Shown here one piece after another: positions 18,770 through 28,162 of a DNA stretch of 52,240 nucleotides. This DNA comes from an uncultured Clostridia bacterium. GTDB lineage: Bacteria > Bacillota > Clostridia > Oscillospirales > CAG-272. Position 1 is the first letter of the stretch; each line of letters opens with the position of its first letter. The DNA lies in NCBI GenBank assembly GCA_944393415.1, contig CALYAD010000033.1, positions 1 to 52,240 of the forward strand. The letters run 5' to 3'. The position numbers were made by a program, and so were the translations under genes. The notes below the pieces were generated by a model that ran no database searches, had not been told where the DNA came from, and saw only the letters and a program-made list of their open reading frames with translations.

Positions 18770-19885
18770 TTGATCAGCTCCGATAATATCTGCAAAGGCA
18801 GCCTGCTAAGAAATATAACCTTCGATTTCCGGGGCGACGTCCTTTGTGTGTTAAGTAACCGTGAAGAGGATATAAGATGCCTTTTTTCCATTCTCAGCAA
18901 AAGTAAAAAACCGGACAGCGGTTTGACAGCGCTTCCGGAAGGTGTGATACCGTTTCTCCCATCATCCGGAGCGTTTCCAAGGACGCTGAAGGTATCCGAC
19001 TGCCTGAAATTCGTTAAAGCCATGACAAGAACCTCAGATGCTCCCGCGATAGTAAAGGAGCTTGCCGAAAATATAGCAGACGTGCGTTTCGGAAATTTAA
19101 GTCCGCTTCAAGCCTTAAAAGGCGCTGTCGCCGCGCTTCTTATATGCTCTCCGGAATATATCATTCTCGAGGATCCGGCAAAGGATCTATCGCCATCGGA
19201 ATACGGACAGCTTTCGGGTCTTTTAAATAAATTATCAAAACACGCCAAGATTATCTTTTCCTGTTCAGTCCCATCGGTATTTGAGGAGGTAAGCGATAAG
19301 CTTCTGGTTCTGTCGGACGGGAAACAGCTCGAATACGGCGATACCGCGGAGGTGCTGAAAAAGGCCGACAGTCCCGGTATGCTTATATGCCGGATTAAAG
19401 GAAACAAGGAAAAAATATCTGAAATACTCGGTTTTGACGGTATAAGTATCGAGGATACGGACCGCGGAGGGATCTGTAAAGTAACCGTGCCGGAAACGGA
19501 AAACCGGCGCCGTGAAATAAAAAAAGCGGTCTCAAAGGCCGGTATGGCGCTGCTGGATATCCACAGCGACAACGGGACGCTTAAATCCCTGATCCGTGCG
19601 TTAAGCGACCGCGAAAGCGAACTGCTTTCCGAATACGAAGACGCTGATACGGATATTGCCGATGAGCTCATCGCGTTCAATCACGATACCGGCTATGAAT
19701 ACGATGATGAGGACGACTCCGAGGATACGGATACCGGAACGGATGAGGAATCGGAACAAAATAACGAAGCCTCCGGCGTAAAGCCGGACATCGCTTCCCT
19801 GCTTTCACACGGTGAAGACGATGACGAAACGTCAGATCACGGAGAAAGCACGCTTTTTTCCACAGACTCGGAACAAGACAAATAA
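18770..19885 (+). CDS. Degenerate ABC ATPase-like subunit of a Gld-type transporter
   Basis: A 371-residue protein that aligns along its length with the ABC ATPase fold (RNITFDFRGDVLCVL, KKPDSG, TLKVSDCLKFV, LLVLSDGKQLEYGDTAEVL) but lacks every catalytic motif. The P-loop position reads SNREEDIRC instead of GxxGxGKS/T. The signature reads LSPLQALKG. Walker B reads YIILEDPAKDLSP, with the Asp-Glu order reversed. The H-loop reads IFSCSVP with no histidine. An acidic tail of about 90 residues follows (EYDDEDDSEDTDTGTDEESE). The frame is open throughout, so it is maintained as a gene. TTG start; GAAAGGA lies 9 nt upstream. It is followed by a permease and a GldG-like gene. It could be a regulatory or scaffold subunit, or an ATPase in decay. 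Confidence 0.8.
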   Translation: MISSDNICKGSLLRNITFDFRGDVLCVLSNREEDIRCLFSILSKSKKPDSGLTALPEGVIPFLPSSGAFPRTLKVSDCLKFVKAMTRTSDAPAIVKELAENIADVRFGNLSPLQALKGAVAALLICSPEYIILEDPAKDLSPSEYGQLSGLLNKLSKHAKIIFSCSVPSVFEEVSDKLLVLSDGKQLEYGDTAEVLKKADSPGMLICRIKGNKEKISEILGFDGISIEDTDRGGICKVTVPETENRRREIKKAVSKAGMALLDIHSDNGTLKSLIRALSDRESELLSEYEDADTDIADELIAFNHDTGYEYDDEDDSEDTDTGTDEESEQNNEASGVKPDIASLLSHGEDDDETSDHGESTLFSTDSEQDK

Positions 19886-19921
19886 AAGCTTGAGATCCGT
19901 AAAGAAAGGACCCTAATATAT

Positions 19922-20785
19922 ATGATGGGCATATATACCTATGAGCTTAAGACTCTTCTCACAGGGCTTAAGGCTTATATTTTTACCGCGTTTATGATAT
20001 TGAGCGGCGGCATATTCGTTGCCTACTGGAATCTTTATAACGGTGTGCCAAGCACAGAATATTCGCTTGCTTTCATAACCGTCCCGCTTATGGCGGCGAT
20101 TCCTTTTCTCACGTTTTCCTCGTATTCAGGGGAGAGAGCGGCCGGGGCCGACATCATGCTTTCCTCTATCGGTGTGAAAACCAACGCGCTGACTGTTTCA
20201 AAATTTCTTGCATACATGACAGTGTTTACCTTCAGCTTCGTTTTTTTGCTGATCGTACCGTTTATTTTCGCGATCTTTGCGGATATCAATATAGCCGGCG
20301 CACTGTCGGGACTTCTGGGATATTACCTTTACGGTGCCGCTTTAATGGCGCTGTGCCTGTTTGTGTCATCCGTTACGACACGTCCGCTTTACTCGGCTAT
20401 AGCTTCATATTCGGCAGTCCTTATAACGTATCTCTGTGAAATAGTCCTTTTATACATAGCTGACGGTATTTTGGCCTCCTTTTTCCTGCTCAGTGTTTTG
20501 ATACTGCTTTCCGCTCTGGTCGTTTATTATCTGACAAGATCTGAGACAGTCTGCATAATATTTGCCGTGACGCTTGAGATCATAGTTATAATTTTAAGAT
20601 TTACGGCGCCGGATTTTTTTGCCGGTATATTCGGAAGCGTAATGGGCATATTCGCGCTGCGCGACCCTTTGTCAGGGTTTCTTTACGGACTGCTCGATCT
20701 GACGTGCGTTGTAAAATATGCGGTCATAACCGCGGTTTTTCTGCTGCTTACCCGGCTGTCATTACTCTCAAGAAGAAGCTCATAG
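19922..20785 (+). CDS. GldF-like ABC-2 type membrane permease
   Basis: A 287-residue polytopic membrane protein with about six to seven helices (for example AYIFTAFMILSGGIFVAYW, VFLLIVPFIFAIFADI, VFLLLTRLSLL). The early FLTFSSYSGERAAGADIMLSS region corresponds to the conserved loop of the ABC-2/GldF permeases (usual pattern R-x-F-A-E-E-x-x-x-G-T). It forms the membrane channel of a transporter whose ATP-binding subunit should be the preceding gene. AGAAAGGA lies 13 nt upstream; two ATG codons are adjacent. It is 36 nt from the gene before and 41 nt from the gene after, a typical operon. The substrate is unknown. In Bacteroidetes GldAFG is linked to gliding and secretion, but homologues are widespread in non-gliding bacteria. 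Confidence 0.82.
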   Translation: MMGIYTYELKTLLTGLKAYIFTAFMILSGGIFVAYWNLYNGVPSTEYSLAFITVPLMAAIPFLTFSSYSGERAAGADIMLSSIGVKTNALTVSKFLAYMTVFTFSFVFLLIVPFIFAIFADINIAGALSGLLGYYLYGAALMALCLFVSSVTTRPLYSAIASYSAVLITYLCEIVLLYIADGILASFFLLSVLILLSALVVYYLTRSETVCIIFAVTLEIIVIILRFTAPDFFAGIFGSVMGIFALRDPLSGFLYGLLDLTCVVKYAVITAVFLLLTRLSLLSRRSS

Positions 20786-20826
20786 GCAAAATTCAAATCA
20801 AATTCCGAAAGGAACGGTCCTGAAAC

Positions 20827-22320
20827 ATGATATATAAAAAGCTGTCCGATAAGCTGGGAGTCAAACGCTCAGCATATGCGACGATAATATGCGCGTGCGC
20901 CGTAATACTGGCAGCGGCTCTGATCTTATCGCTTGTGTCCCTGATTCCGTCATATATTTCAAAACTTGATATGACATCAAATAATATGTATACATTGTCC
21001 GACACCAGCCGCGAGATTCTGGAAACTCTCGACGAAAATGTGACTATCTATCAGCTCTCTTACGCAGGTGAGGAAAATGAGACGATCAGGGTTTTCCTTG
21101 AACGCTACGCAGGGGAGACCGACAAAATCGAGGTGGTGAGTCTGGATATTGAAGAGGACGCCGGTATTATCGGCTCTTATACCTCATCCAGCCCGGAGTC
21201 AAACAGTCTGATAATAGTCTCAGAGGACAGGTATCGGTTTATTCCATACAACCGGCTGTTCAGCTACTCCACCGATGCCTACTATGCCGCGTTCACCTTT
21301 TATTCCTATTACTATCAGAACGGCGTTATAACCTCAAGCTTTACCGACTTTCTGAAGTACTACGCACCATACTACGGACTGTATGACGGTTACGCGTATG
21401 AGATGCAGGTTACCTTGGCTCTCAGGTACGTTTCCGCATCAGAGCTCCCAAGCCTTTATATGATGCTGGGACATTCAGAAACGGGAATCTCAGAGGATCT
21501 GGCGAGCCGCATAGCTGACTCGGGAATAGAGCTTCTCCCGCTCAGGGCTGATACGGAGGATATACCAGACGACGCGGACTGTATTCTTCTTATGCCGGTC
21601 ACGGATATTACGGAAAACGAATACAACAAGCTTAAAGAGTATATAGAAGGAGGAGGCAGGCTGATGCTTATAACGACCTACTCAGCCGATGCCGAGTTTG
21701 AAAACCTTCTCCGTCTGACCGCCGAGATGGGACTTTCCAGCGATCTGAACGCCTATCTCTGTGAGGACAACGAAAACTACTGCTACAGCGGATATCCGGA
21801 GCTTATCATTCCGGATATATCGGATGTTTCGCTCGCCGATCTGCTTGAAAAACAGGAGTCGAGAGTCCTTCTGGGAGGCAGTACCGGCATAACCGTCAGC
21901 GAAAGCCTGCCCGACGGGGTAACCGTAACGCCCATCCTTACAAGCTCACCGGACGCGTATACAAAGACCGATACCGAAAACGGTCTTGAGTTTAACGAGG
22001 AAACCGACACTCGTTCGACATACCTTACCGGAGTAGCCGCGACGACCGAAAACGGCGGCGGACTTGTCTGGTTCTCCTCCGGAGCCGTGATCTATGATGA
22101 TTACGACATTTACTCGAATTTCGGAAATAAGCTGACCTTTATGCTTTTTTTAAATACGCTTACTGAAAATGAGGCAGCCCCTGAAATAGCCCCGGCGATG
22201 TCTGTCGATACGTTGATCGACGCCGGAGAGCCGTTTATATATACTTTTCTGGCTCTTTTCTGCCTGCTGATTCCCGCAGGTCTTGTGGTTTTCGCGGTGA
22301 TTCGGTACAAAAAGAGATAG
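20827..22320 (+). CDS. GldG-like auxiliary component of the ABC system
   Basis: A 497-residue protein with one N-terminal helix (about residues 20-43, ATIICACAVILAAALIL...) and one C-terminal helix (about 470-490, FIYTFLALFCLLIPAGLVVF). A large external domain of the ABC_transp_aux/GldG type lies between. The start of that domain, DMTSNNMYTLSDTSREILETL, fits the family's conserved D-x-T-x-x-x-x-x-x-L-S pattern. GGRLMLITTYSAD corresponds to the family's class I glutaminase-like fold (GGxLL). GAAAGGA lies before the ATG with 14 nt spacing. Last gene of the three-gene unit; a terminator lies at 22445-22486. Confidence 0.82.
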   Translation: MIYKKLSDKLGVKRSAYATIICACAVILAAALILSLVSLIPSYISKLDMTSNNMYTLSDTSREILETLDENVTIYQLSYAGEENETIRVFLERYAGETDKIEVVSLDIEEDAGIIGSYTSSSPESNSLIIVSEDRYRFIPYNRLFSYSTDAYYAAFTFYSYYYQNGVITSSFTDFLKYYAPYYGLYDGYAYEMQVTLALRYVSASELPSLYMMLGHSETGISEDLASRIADSGIELLPLRADTEDIPDDADCILLMPVTDITENEYNKLKEYIEGGGRLMLITTYSADAEFENLLRLTAEMGLSSDLNAYLCEDNENYCYSGYPELIIPDISDVSLADLLEKQESRVLLGGSTGITVSESLPDGVTVTPILTSSPDAYTKTDTENGLEFNEETDTRSTYLTGVAATTENGGGLVWFSSGAVIYDDYDIYSNFGNKLTFMLFLNTLTENEAAPEIAPAMSVDTLIDAGEPFIYTFLALFCLLIPAGLVVFAVIRYKKR

Positions 22321-22329
22321 GAACTGTGA

Positions 22330-22415
22330 AAACAGACTTTTAAAAATTTTGTTTGATTTCTTCAGACGGAGCTCCGATACAATTTTTTCATACTTTAAGA
22401 GAGGTTTTTAAAGGA
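22330..22415 (+). repeat. Dispersed repeat, type alpha, partial
   Basis: Shares TGATTTCTTCAG, CGGAG, ATACTTTAAGA and GGTTTTTAAAGGA with the copy at 47550-47722. It lies directly after the GldG-like stop, in sense orientation. Confidence 0.55.
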
Positions 22416-22444
22416 TTGAGGCTGTCTCAAAGTGCAAAATAGAT

Positions 22445-22486
22445 AAAAGCCAAGGTCAATGAAGCGTTTTGCCCTTGGCTTTTTTG
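22445..22486 (+). terminator. Terminator of the Gld-like operon
   Basis: 11-bp perfect stem AAAAGCCAAGG (22445-22455) / CCTTGGCTTTT (22473-22483) plus T-run. Confidence 0.88.
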
Positions 22487-22584
22487 GTTGGAATGCACAG
22501 GCTGTTTACAGTATGCTGAAAACCGGTAGGTACATAGCAATATACACAAACATGGGAGTTTTAGGCGGCGCGGTGCGTCGCATC

Positions 22585-22610
22585 CGGGAACCTGTGAACA
22601 ACGGTTCCCG
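22585..22610. other. Isolated perfect hairpin in gene-free region
   Basis: CGGGAACC (22585-22592) / GGTTCCCG (22603-22610) without a T-run. No gene is associated with it. The whole gap 22321-22940 otherwise holds the repeats and terminators listed here. Confidence 0.5.
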
Positions 22611-22689
22611 TTGTGCCGGCGATGATTCCACACCGTAAAACGTCCCACCGGGACATTTTAATTCTCAAAAAACCGTTTTATCGATTTTT

Positions 22690-22815
22690 AACCGTTTTAA
22701 TAGACACGAAAAATTTTCGTGTTTTGCTTAGGCAAAACAAAAAGCGTTCAGCTAAAAAATTTAAGCGTGAAACAATCCGCATTTTGACGAGATGAAGAAA
22801 ATTTCGTCCTCCGCA
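22690..22815 (-). repeat. GCGTGAAA-hairpin dispersed element, reduced copy
   Basis: On the minus strand it reads TTCATCTCGTCAAAATGC, TTTCACGC and GCAAAACACGAAAATT in the same order as the copies at 37447 and 13083. A TTTTGC/GCAAAA hairpin lies at 22722-22737. The 5' GCGTGAAA arm is replaced and no gene start follows its tail. Confidence 0.5.
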
Positions 22816-22893
22816 GAGGATTACAGGGGCTTTGCCCTTTGACCAAAACTTTTTGTGTATTATTTTTGGCGAATTGACTATTTCTGCACGCAG

Positions 22894-22926
22894 AAAGGTG
22901 GAACTTTTTTTAAAAGCTCCACCTTT
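22894..22926 (-). terminator. Hairpin after the second surface protein gene
   Basis: Arms AAAGGTGGA (22894-22902) and TCCACCTTT (22918-22926) with an inner CTTTT/AAAAG stem. It begins 15 nt past the minus-strand stop codon. Only a short T-run, so moderately convincing. Confidence 0.6.
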
Positions 22927-22940
22927 AAATATAAATTGTT

Positions 22941-25900
22941 TTACTCTGCGTCGGTGTAAGTAATCGTGTAGCTTGCCGAACCGCTAACGCTTTCTATAAG
23001 TATATAATCGGAATCCACTACGTTTCCGTCGCCATCCGTAATGACATAAGTCTTACCTTCTATGGCTCTCGGGTCATATCTGAATGTTTTTCCGGTACTG
23101 AAGGATACTGTTTCGGATACGGTTGTTCCGTCCATTACTATGGTAAGTGTGATGTCCTGACAAACCACTACCACTTTATCGACAAGTTTACCGTCTTCGC
23201 CGTATATATAAGTTACCCTGTTGCCGTCCTCATTCTTTACGATCTCTTTGGATGTCGGTATGCCGCCCTCAAAATAGTACCAGCTGCCGTCAAGCTCACG
23301 TTCGCCGGTTACTTTCAGACCGCTTTCGAAGTACATGCCCTGAACCAGACCGTTGCAGATGGAGGCAAGTCCCGTTTCATTGAATCCGTAGAATACACCG
23401 TCCATCTCCACAACCATATTGATTATCAGAGCGCCCGTTTCCTCATCGGCGATATAGAACCCGTCGGATACCTCGATACGTCCGAACTGCATCACACCAT
23501 CCTCAAAGAGACGCTTGGCTGTGGTACGCACCCAGCTACCGGAATCGAGCTGAACATAGTGCAGAGTATCATACACGCCGTCGCAAAGCCCGACAAGCTT
23601 ACCTGAGGAATCAAAATTATAGTAGAGACCGTCTATAACATTTACGCCTGTTACCTTTGTCATAGTCACAGGATCACCGTATTCGGTCTTATCCTCGTTC
23701 CAGCCCGGAGTGGTCAGTCCGAATGCCTCCGAAGAGGGCTTGACAAGTCTGATATCGGAGTAACGGATCGTATAATTATTTGCGTCGGGATACGCTTTAT
23801 TTGCGTTCTTTTCGGGGTTCCAGGGTCTGTTGACATTCAGAGACCATCCGGTAACAGAGATCTGGAAAACCTCAAATTCGTTTTTAGCAGAACCGCCTAT
23901 GCTTGCGACGGGTATCCTTATCGTTACCCATCCGCCCTCATCATCAGGGTTATCCTTGCGTATATTATTCCAAAGCTCATCACTGTCAAAGGCGAAGCTG
24001 AAGGATGAATAGTTCCAGGTACGCAGGTAGTATTTTCCGTCCTTTAATCTGAGGCTTCCGGAAACACTGATGGAGCCGTCCCTTGATGTAAATGTTTTGT
24101 TACCTAATACCGTTCCGCCGTTTGAATATGTGTAGTTTCCGGTAACATATCCGGTCTGTGTGGCCTCGTCATAATCGACAACCTCATACATACGCTCCCT
24201 TTGTCCTACATTAACAAGGAAATCTACCGGAGCCTTTCCGGACATATACATATCAAACTCAATGTATTGATAACTCGAAATATTGGTAACCGGAAGGTTT
24301 ATATTTATCGCGTGAACTCCTCCGCGGTCAAAGACCGCCTCGGTGTTTTTATCGGTATAAACGACCTTTCCGGAATTGTTGTTAAGGAAATCAGAGAGAT
24401 CGGCGATCGTCTCGGTAGACTGCATCTTATCTGGGATAATGATACCGTTTTCGTAATAGCGGGTAACGCCGTCGTCCTCGGTGACATATCCGTCTCTGAG
24501 CGTGACGCCTTCCACTACATACTGAGGCTCATCCGCTTCGTAAACATAGAAGTTGTCAAGATATATAGTTCCCTGACCGGCGTTCTGCACATACTGCATA
24601 AAGCGGATTTCGGAGAATCTTGTGAAATTGGCGTCGGTAGTAAATCTGTAGGAGTCTACCAGCTTGACGCCGTTTATATATACGTCGATCGTCATTGCAG
24701 GAACGTCTATTACGGAAGATATCCTTGTGTATTCGTCTGTCTGAAGTCTTGCAATGTAGTTTCCGCCGAGCGTAATATAGCCGTCTTTATTAAGCTGGAG
24801 AATACCGTAGAACTTTCTTGTGACACCGCCGATTACCTGAAGAAGGTTAAATCCGTCAGCATCCCAGTCGGTTCCGATTTTCAGGTCGTAATCAATGACG
24901 ATGCGTTTGCCTTCAGTTTGTTCATTAGCTACCCATGCGTTCATATAAGGGTCGGTGTTTGAAGTATAGTTGAAATAACCGATTGCACGGTTTCCGTCGC
25001 CTCTGTCTTCAACTATTATATCGTTGCCCTTCATAACGGCGTTTAAATAATTGTTCCCGGTCTTGTTATAATTCACCAGGCTCTCGATTCCGGTTTTTGT
25101 GTTGATGATACCGGGTTCAAGGTCATTGAAATCAGCGTAGTAGATGTAGCTGACATCGGATGAGTGCGGGGCGTTGACATACGGGGCGTCAGGAGTATAG
25201 CCCGCGACATTTTTTCCTATTATACCGTCGATGCGTCCGTCAGAGCCTATCTGATATTCATCCTCGCCGACAGTTATATTACTTTTCTGCATAACGCCGT
25301 CAACAAAGTAATAATAGTCGTCACCCATGCGGACAGCGCCGTCAGCCGTACCGAGACATCTTCCCGAGGCGTCGAAGCTGTACGACAGACCGTCCTCAAG
25401 ATCGATCACCGCAGCGTCCTTTACGATCTCGTTAGTCCACGGAGCGTAGTAGAAGGTGTTGCTGCCATAGGTCGCCCATCCGTATCCGTATTTAGGAAGG
25501 CGGACGCCGTCAACCGTATCTCCGAAAACCTCGTCAACTGAGGTCACGGGTACGTAAGTGATTAAATTTATAGATTCAAAGAATATGGTTTCGGTGCCGT
25601 TGTTATAAAGTCTGGTCACACCGTCCTCCGCAAACGCATAGTCGAGATCCCAGCCGGAGGTGGTGAAACGCAGAGTCTCTATATCCGTCCAGGTCGAGGA
25701 GCGGTTTTTACTAAAATCACTAAGCTCTACTACATATGACGTCCACCCGTCGGCCGATATCGGATTTTTGCCGATGTTTCCTGAAGATGTAGTGCCGTCT
25801 GATTTAAAAGCGGTATATGTTTTGTCGCCGAAGTTCAGATTATGATGCCAGTAGCATTCTTTTTTGTCGGAGGGATCGACAAAGCTGTTCGAAAAGATCA

Positions 25901-27242
25901 GGTTTGTCGGAACCTGCTGTATACCGTCGGTATAAAAATTGATCTCCAGCGCGTCATAGCCGGTAAGGTCGGTTTCAAGAGTAAAGAACTTAAGCTCCGC
26001 TCCGCCTTTGATCTGCGTCCACTCCCAAAGCGTGTGACCCGGAAGAATATTATCGTTCTGAATCGCGGCGCGGCTGGCATTGATAAGATCCCTGATGCCG
26101 TCGGTGTTCGTGGGAAGAGTTTTGCCTGTGGTAAGCGCCTTGGACAAATCAACCGCCGGCGTTCTGCTGACATAATGCGTTACGGCGCCGTCGCTGCCAT
26201 ATACATAACCGCCGACAGTTGTACCCGCTATTCTTGAGCCGTTATAGATCTGGTACGCTTTTCCGTTCAGCTCACCGAAACCGTTTACGGCTTCTTTTTC
26301 ACCGAGGTAGGTTTCGCTGTAGTAAGCGGAGAGATTATCGATACAAAGATCTCCCTCGCTGAGGTTTCCGGTATTGCCCTGATACATGCGGACTGCGTTA
26401 AGGATAAAATCCGTATCGCTTAGCGTATAATCAGTTCCATCGACACTGTATGTACCGGCTATCGTAGCCTTTTGCGTGTCGCTGAGGAAAACATAACCGT
26501 CAGGGTTAATATTCACGCCGTTAATATAAATATAATACAGATTTATCGATGGGACAACATGAACCGCTACGGTTGTGAAAACTTCGCTGTTAAGATATCC
26601 TATTATATTTCCGGGCTGTGAACTTGGATAAAGCTCGCCTTTACTTGTCACTCCTATGAGCGGAACGACCATGTTTGCGGCACTCGTGTTGATAACACGG
26701 GTAAGAGCGCCGAAAAGCTGCGCGTTTCCGCACATGCCGGTGCTGTACTTAAGATCCGTCTGGAAAACAAATCCCTTACCCTTTGTATCCCCGAATTTTT
26801 TCAGAGCGCTGTTCTTGTCGGCGGAGTTCTGGTTTATAAGGTCGATGTACATTTCACCGGCTTCAGCTTCCTTCGTAAACTGTATAGCTTTGCCGCCGAA
26901 GCCGTCATCCACCACGACAAAGGTACTGCCCGCAGAGGATTTATCGACCAAATTAAGAACCGTATCGGGAGTGGATACTCCTCCGAATACATCTATTTTG
27001 TTAGGATCCCGAACCGTCTCAACACTCAGTGCGTTAAAGTCGGTATTAAAAATAATACTGCTTTCTCCTACCGCTTCAATGAGTTCATCGACAGTCACAT
27101 CGCCCGCTGTTCCACCCACGGGTATCACGACTTGCTGAGTGCCGCTTGTCTTTACTGTGTCAGCTGCCACTGAAAACGGGAAGAGTCCTGTCAGCATCAG
27201 CGCCGAAAGCAGAAAAGCAAGCATTCTTGTGCCACGTTTCAT
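22941..27242 (-). CDS. Secreted surface protein with wall-binding-like repeats, paralogue of 5919-12485
   Basis: A 1433-residue exported protein. It has a signal peptide (MLAFLLSALMLTGLFPFSVAA), LamG-like beta-sandwich segments (LYYIYINGVNINPDGYVF; MTIDVYINGVKLVDSY; IYLDNFYVYEADEP) and aromatic repeats (GWATYGSNTFYYAPWTNE, RMGDDYYYFVDGVMQKS, GVTLRDGYVTEDDGVTRYY, GSWYYFEGGIPTSKEI). It ends with a ~90-residue beta domain (ITLTIVMDGTTVSETVSF). Each part has a counterpart in the protein at 5919-12485, in the same order. This protein stops exactly where the other goes on into its Cys-rich tail. AAAGGAG lies 8 nt before the ATG; promoter at 27277-27305. Function unknown; the beta-sandwich and repeat modules suggest glycan or wall binding. 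No sortase signal is visible. Confidence 0.88.
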   Translation of the reverse strand: MKRGTRMLAFLLSALMLTGLFPFSVAADTVKTSGTQQVVIPVGGTAGDVTVDELIEAVGESSIIFNTDFNALSVETVRDPNKIDVFGGVSTPDTVLNLVDKSSAGSTFVVVDDGFGGKAIQFTKEAEAGEMYIDLINQNSADKNSALKKFGDTKGKGFVFQTDLKYSTGMCGNAQLFGALTRVINTSAANMVVPLIGVTSKGELYPSSQPGNIIGYLNSEVFTTVAVHVVPSINLYYIYINGVNINPDGYVFLSDTQKATIAGTYSVDGTDYTLSDTDFILNAVRMYQGNTGNLSEGDLCIDNLSAYYSETYLGEKEAVNGFGELNGKAYQIYNGSRIAGTTVGGYVYGSDGAVTHYVSRTPAVDLSKALTTGKTLPTNTDGIRDLINASRAAIQNDNILPGHTLWEWTQIKGGAELKFFTLETDLTGYDALEINFYTDGIQQVPTNLIFSNSFVDPSDKKECYWHHNLNFGDKTYTAFKSDGTTSSGNIGKNPISADGWTSYVVELSDFSKNRSSTWTDIETLRFTTSGWDLDYAFAEDGVTRLYNNGTETIFFESINLITYVPVTSVDEVFGDTVDGVRLPKYGYGWATYGSNTFYYAPWTNEIVKDAAVIDLEDGLSYSFDASGRCLGTADGAVRMGDDYYYFVDGVMQKSNITVGEDEYQIGSDGRIDGIIGKNVAGYTPDAPYVNAPHSSDVSYIYYADFNDLEPGIINTKTGIESLVNYNKTGNNYLNAVMKGNDIIVEDRGDGNRAIGYFNYTSNTDPYMNAWVANEQTEGKRIVIDYDLKIGTDWDADGFNLLQVIGGVTRKFYGILQLNKDGYITLGGNYIARLQTDEYTRISSVIDVPAMTIDVYINGVKLVDSYRFTTDANFTRFSEIRFMQYVQNAGQGTIYLDNFYVYEADEPQYVVEGVTLRDGYVTEDDGVTRYYENGIIIPDKMQSTETIADLSDFLNNNSGKVVYTDKNTEAVFDRGGVHAININLPVTNISSYQYIEFDMYMSGKAPVDFLVNVGQRERMYEVVDYDEATQTGYVTGNYTYSNGGTVLGNKTFTSRDGSISVSGSLRLKDGKYYLRTWNYSSFSFAFDSDELWNNIRKDNPDDEGGWVTIRIPVASIGGSAKNEFEVFQISVTGWSLNVNRPWNPEKNANKAYPDANNYTIRYSDIRLVKPSSEAFGLTTPGWNEDKTEYGDPVTMTKVTGVNVIDGLYYNFDSSGKLVGLCDGVYDTLHYVQLDSGSWVRTTAKRLFEDGVMQFGRIEVSDGFYIADEETGALIINMVVEMDGVFYGFNETGLASICNGLVQGMYFESGLKVTGERELDGSWYYFEGGIPTSKEIVKNEDGNRVTYIYGEDGKLVDKVVVVCQDITLTIVMDGTTVSETVSFSTGKTFRYDPRAIEGKTYVITDGDGNVVDSDYILIESVSGSASYTITYTDAE

Positions 27243-27276
27243 ATCAGTTTCTCCTTTATATAGTGATGGTATTTAA

Positions 27277-27305
27277 ATTATAGTATATTTTTTCAAAAAA
27301 GTCAA
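27277..27305 (-). promoter_or_regulatory. Promoter of the second surface protein gene
   Basis: On the minus strand TTGACT (27305-27300), 17-bp spacer, TATAAT (27282-27277). Confidence 0.8.
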
Positions 27306-27387
27306 TAATATATTGAAACGAAAAGAATAATTTGTCAGTTGTGTATAAATTGAAAAGAAATTTTTAGTGAATTTGACATACAAAATA

Positions 27388-27416
27388 TTGACTAACCGGA
27401 ATATTTGTGCTACAAT
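27388..27416 (+). promoter_or_regulatory. Promoter of the HD-domain gene
   Basis: TTGACT (27388-27393), 17-bp spacer, TACAAT (27411-27416) with TGC extension. A second TTGACA at 27373 has no matching -10. Confidence 0.75.
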
Positions 27417-27476
27417 TAACGTAATAAAAAGAATTTAAGATCGCGCTTCAGATGAAAGGAACAGCTTGTAAAATAA

Positions 27477-28136
27477 ATGATAACTTTTGAAACCGTAAAA
27501 AACAACGAGGCAATAAGAACATATATACAATGCGCCGACGAGTCGCTCAAAGCGCTCGGATACACGGAGCACAGCTTTCAGCACGTCACAAGGGTCGCGG
27601 AGACCGCGGCGTATATACTTAAGACTCTGGGCTATACCGAAAGAGAGACCGAGCTTGCCCGCATTGCGGGATATCTGCACGATATAGGAAATCTTGTCAA
27701 CCGTACAGACCATTCCCAAAGCGGAGCGGTCATGGCGTTCCGTATACTGGATAACATGGATATGCCGGCAAACGAGATTGCGGAGATAGTTACCGCGATA
27801 GGCAATCATGACGAGGGAACGGGGGTGGCGGTAAACGCGGTTTCCGCCGCCCTGATACTGGCGGACAAGTCCGATGTTCGCCGCACACGGGTACGGAATA
27901 CCGACATAACCGCCTTTGATATCCATGACAGGGTAAATTATTCCGTTGTGAGATCGGATCTGAAAATAAACGAACAAAAAACGATCATAAAGCTGAAGCT
28001 GCAGATAGACACTCATATAAGCTCTGTCATGGATTATTTCGAAATATTCCTTGGGCGTATGGTAATGTGCCGAAACGCGGCAAGAAAGCTCGGTCCGGAA
28101 TTCAAGCTGATAATAAACGAGCAGCAGCTGCTCTGA
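27477..28136 (+). CDS. HD-domain phosphohydrolase-like protein
   Basis: A 219-residue soluble protein. The HD-superfamily metal ligands are present: H36 in HSFQHVTRV, the HD pair at about H68-D69 in GYLHDIGNL, a histidine in AIGNHDEGTG and an aspartate in ALILADKSDV near residue 125. Such domains hydrolyse phosphate esters, often of nucleotides, but the substrate cannot be told from the sequence. About 80 residues after the HD domain form an unassigned C-terminal part (KINEQKTIIKLKLQIDTHIS). AAAGGA precedes the ATG with long spacing. It lies upstream of the repeat array and the dus gene, and no strong terminator separates them. Confidence 0.85.
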   Translation: MITFETVKNNEAIRTYIQCADESLKALGYTEHSFQHVTRVAETAAYILKTLGYTERETELARIAGYLHDIGNLVNRTDHSQSGAVMAFRILDNMDMPANEIAEIVTAIGNHDEGTGVAVNAVSAALILADKSDVRRTRVRNTDITAFDIHDRVNYSVVRSDLKINEQKTIIKLKLQIDTHISSVMDYFEIFLGRMVMCRNAARKLGPEFKLIINEQQLL

Positions 28137-28162
28137 ACCTTGTCTGATTAACTCTTAATTTC

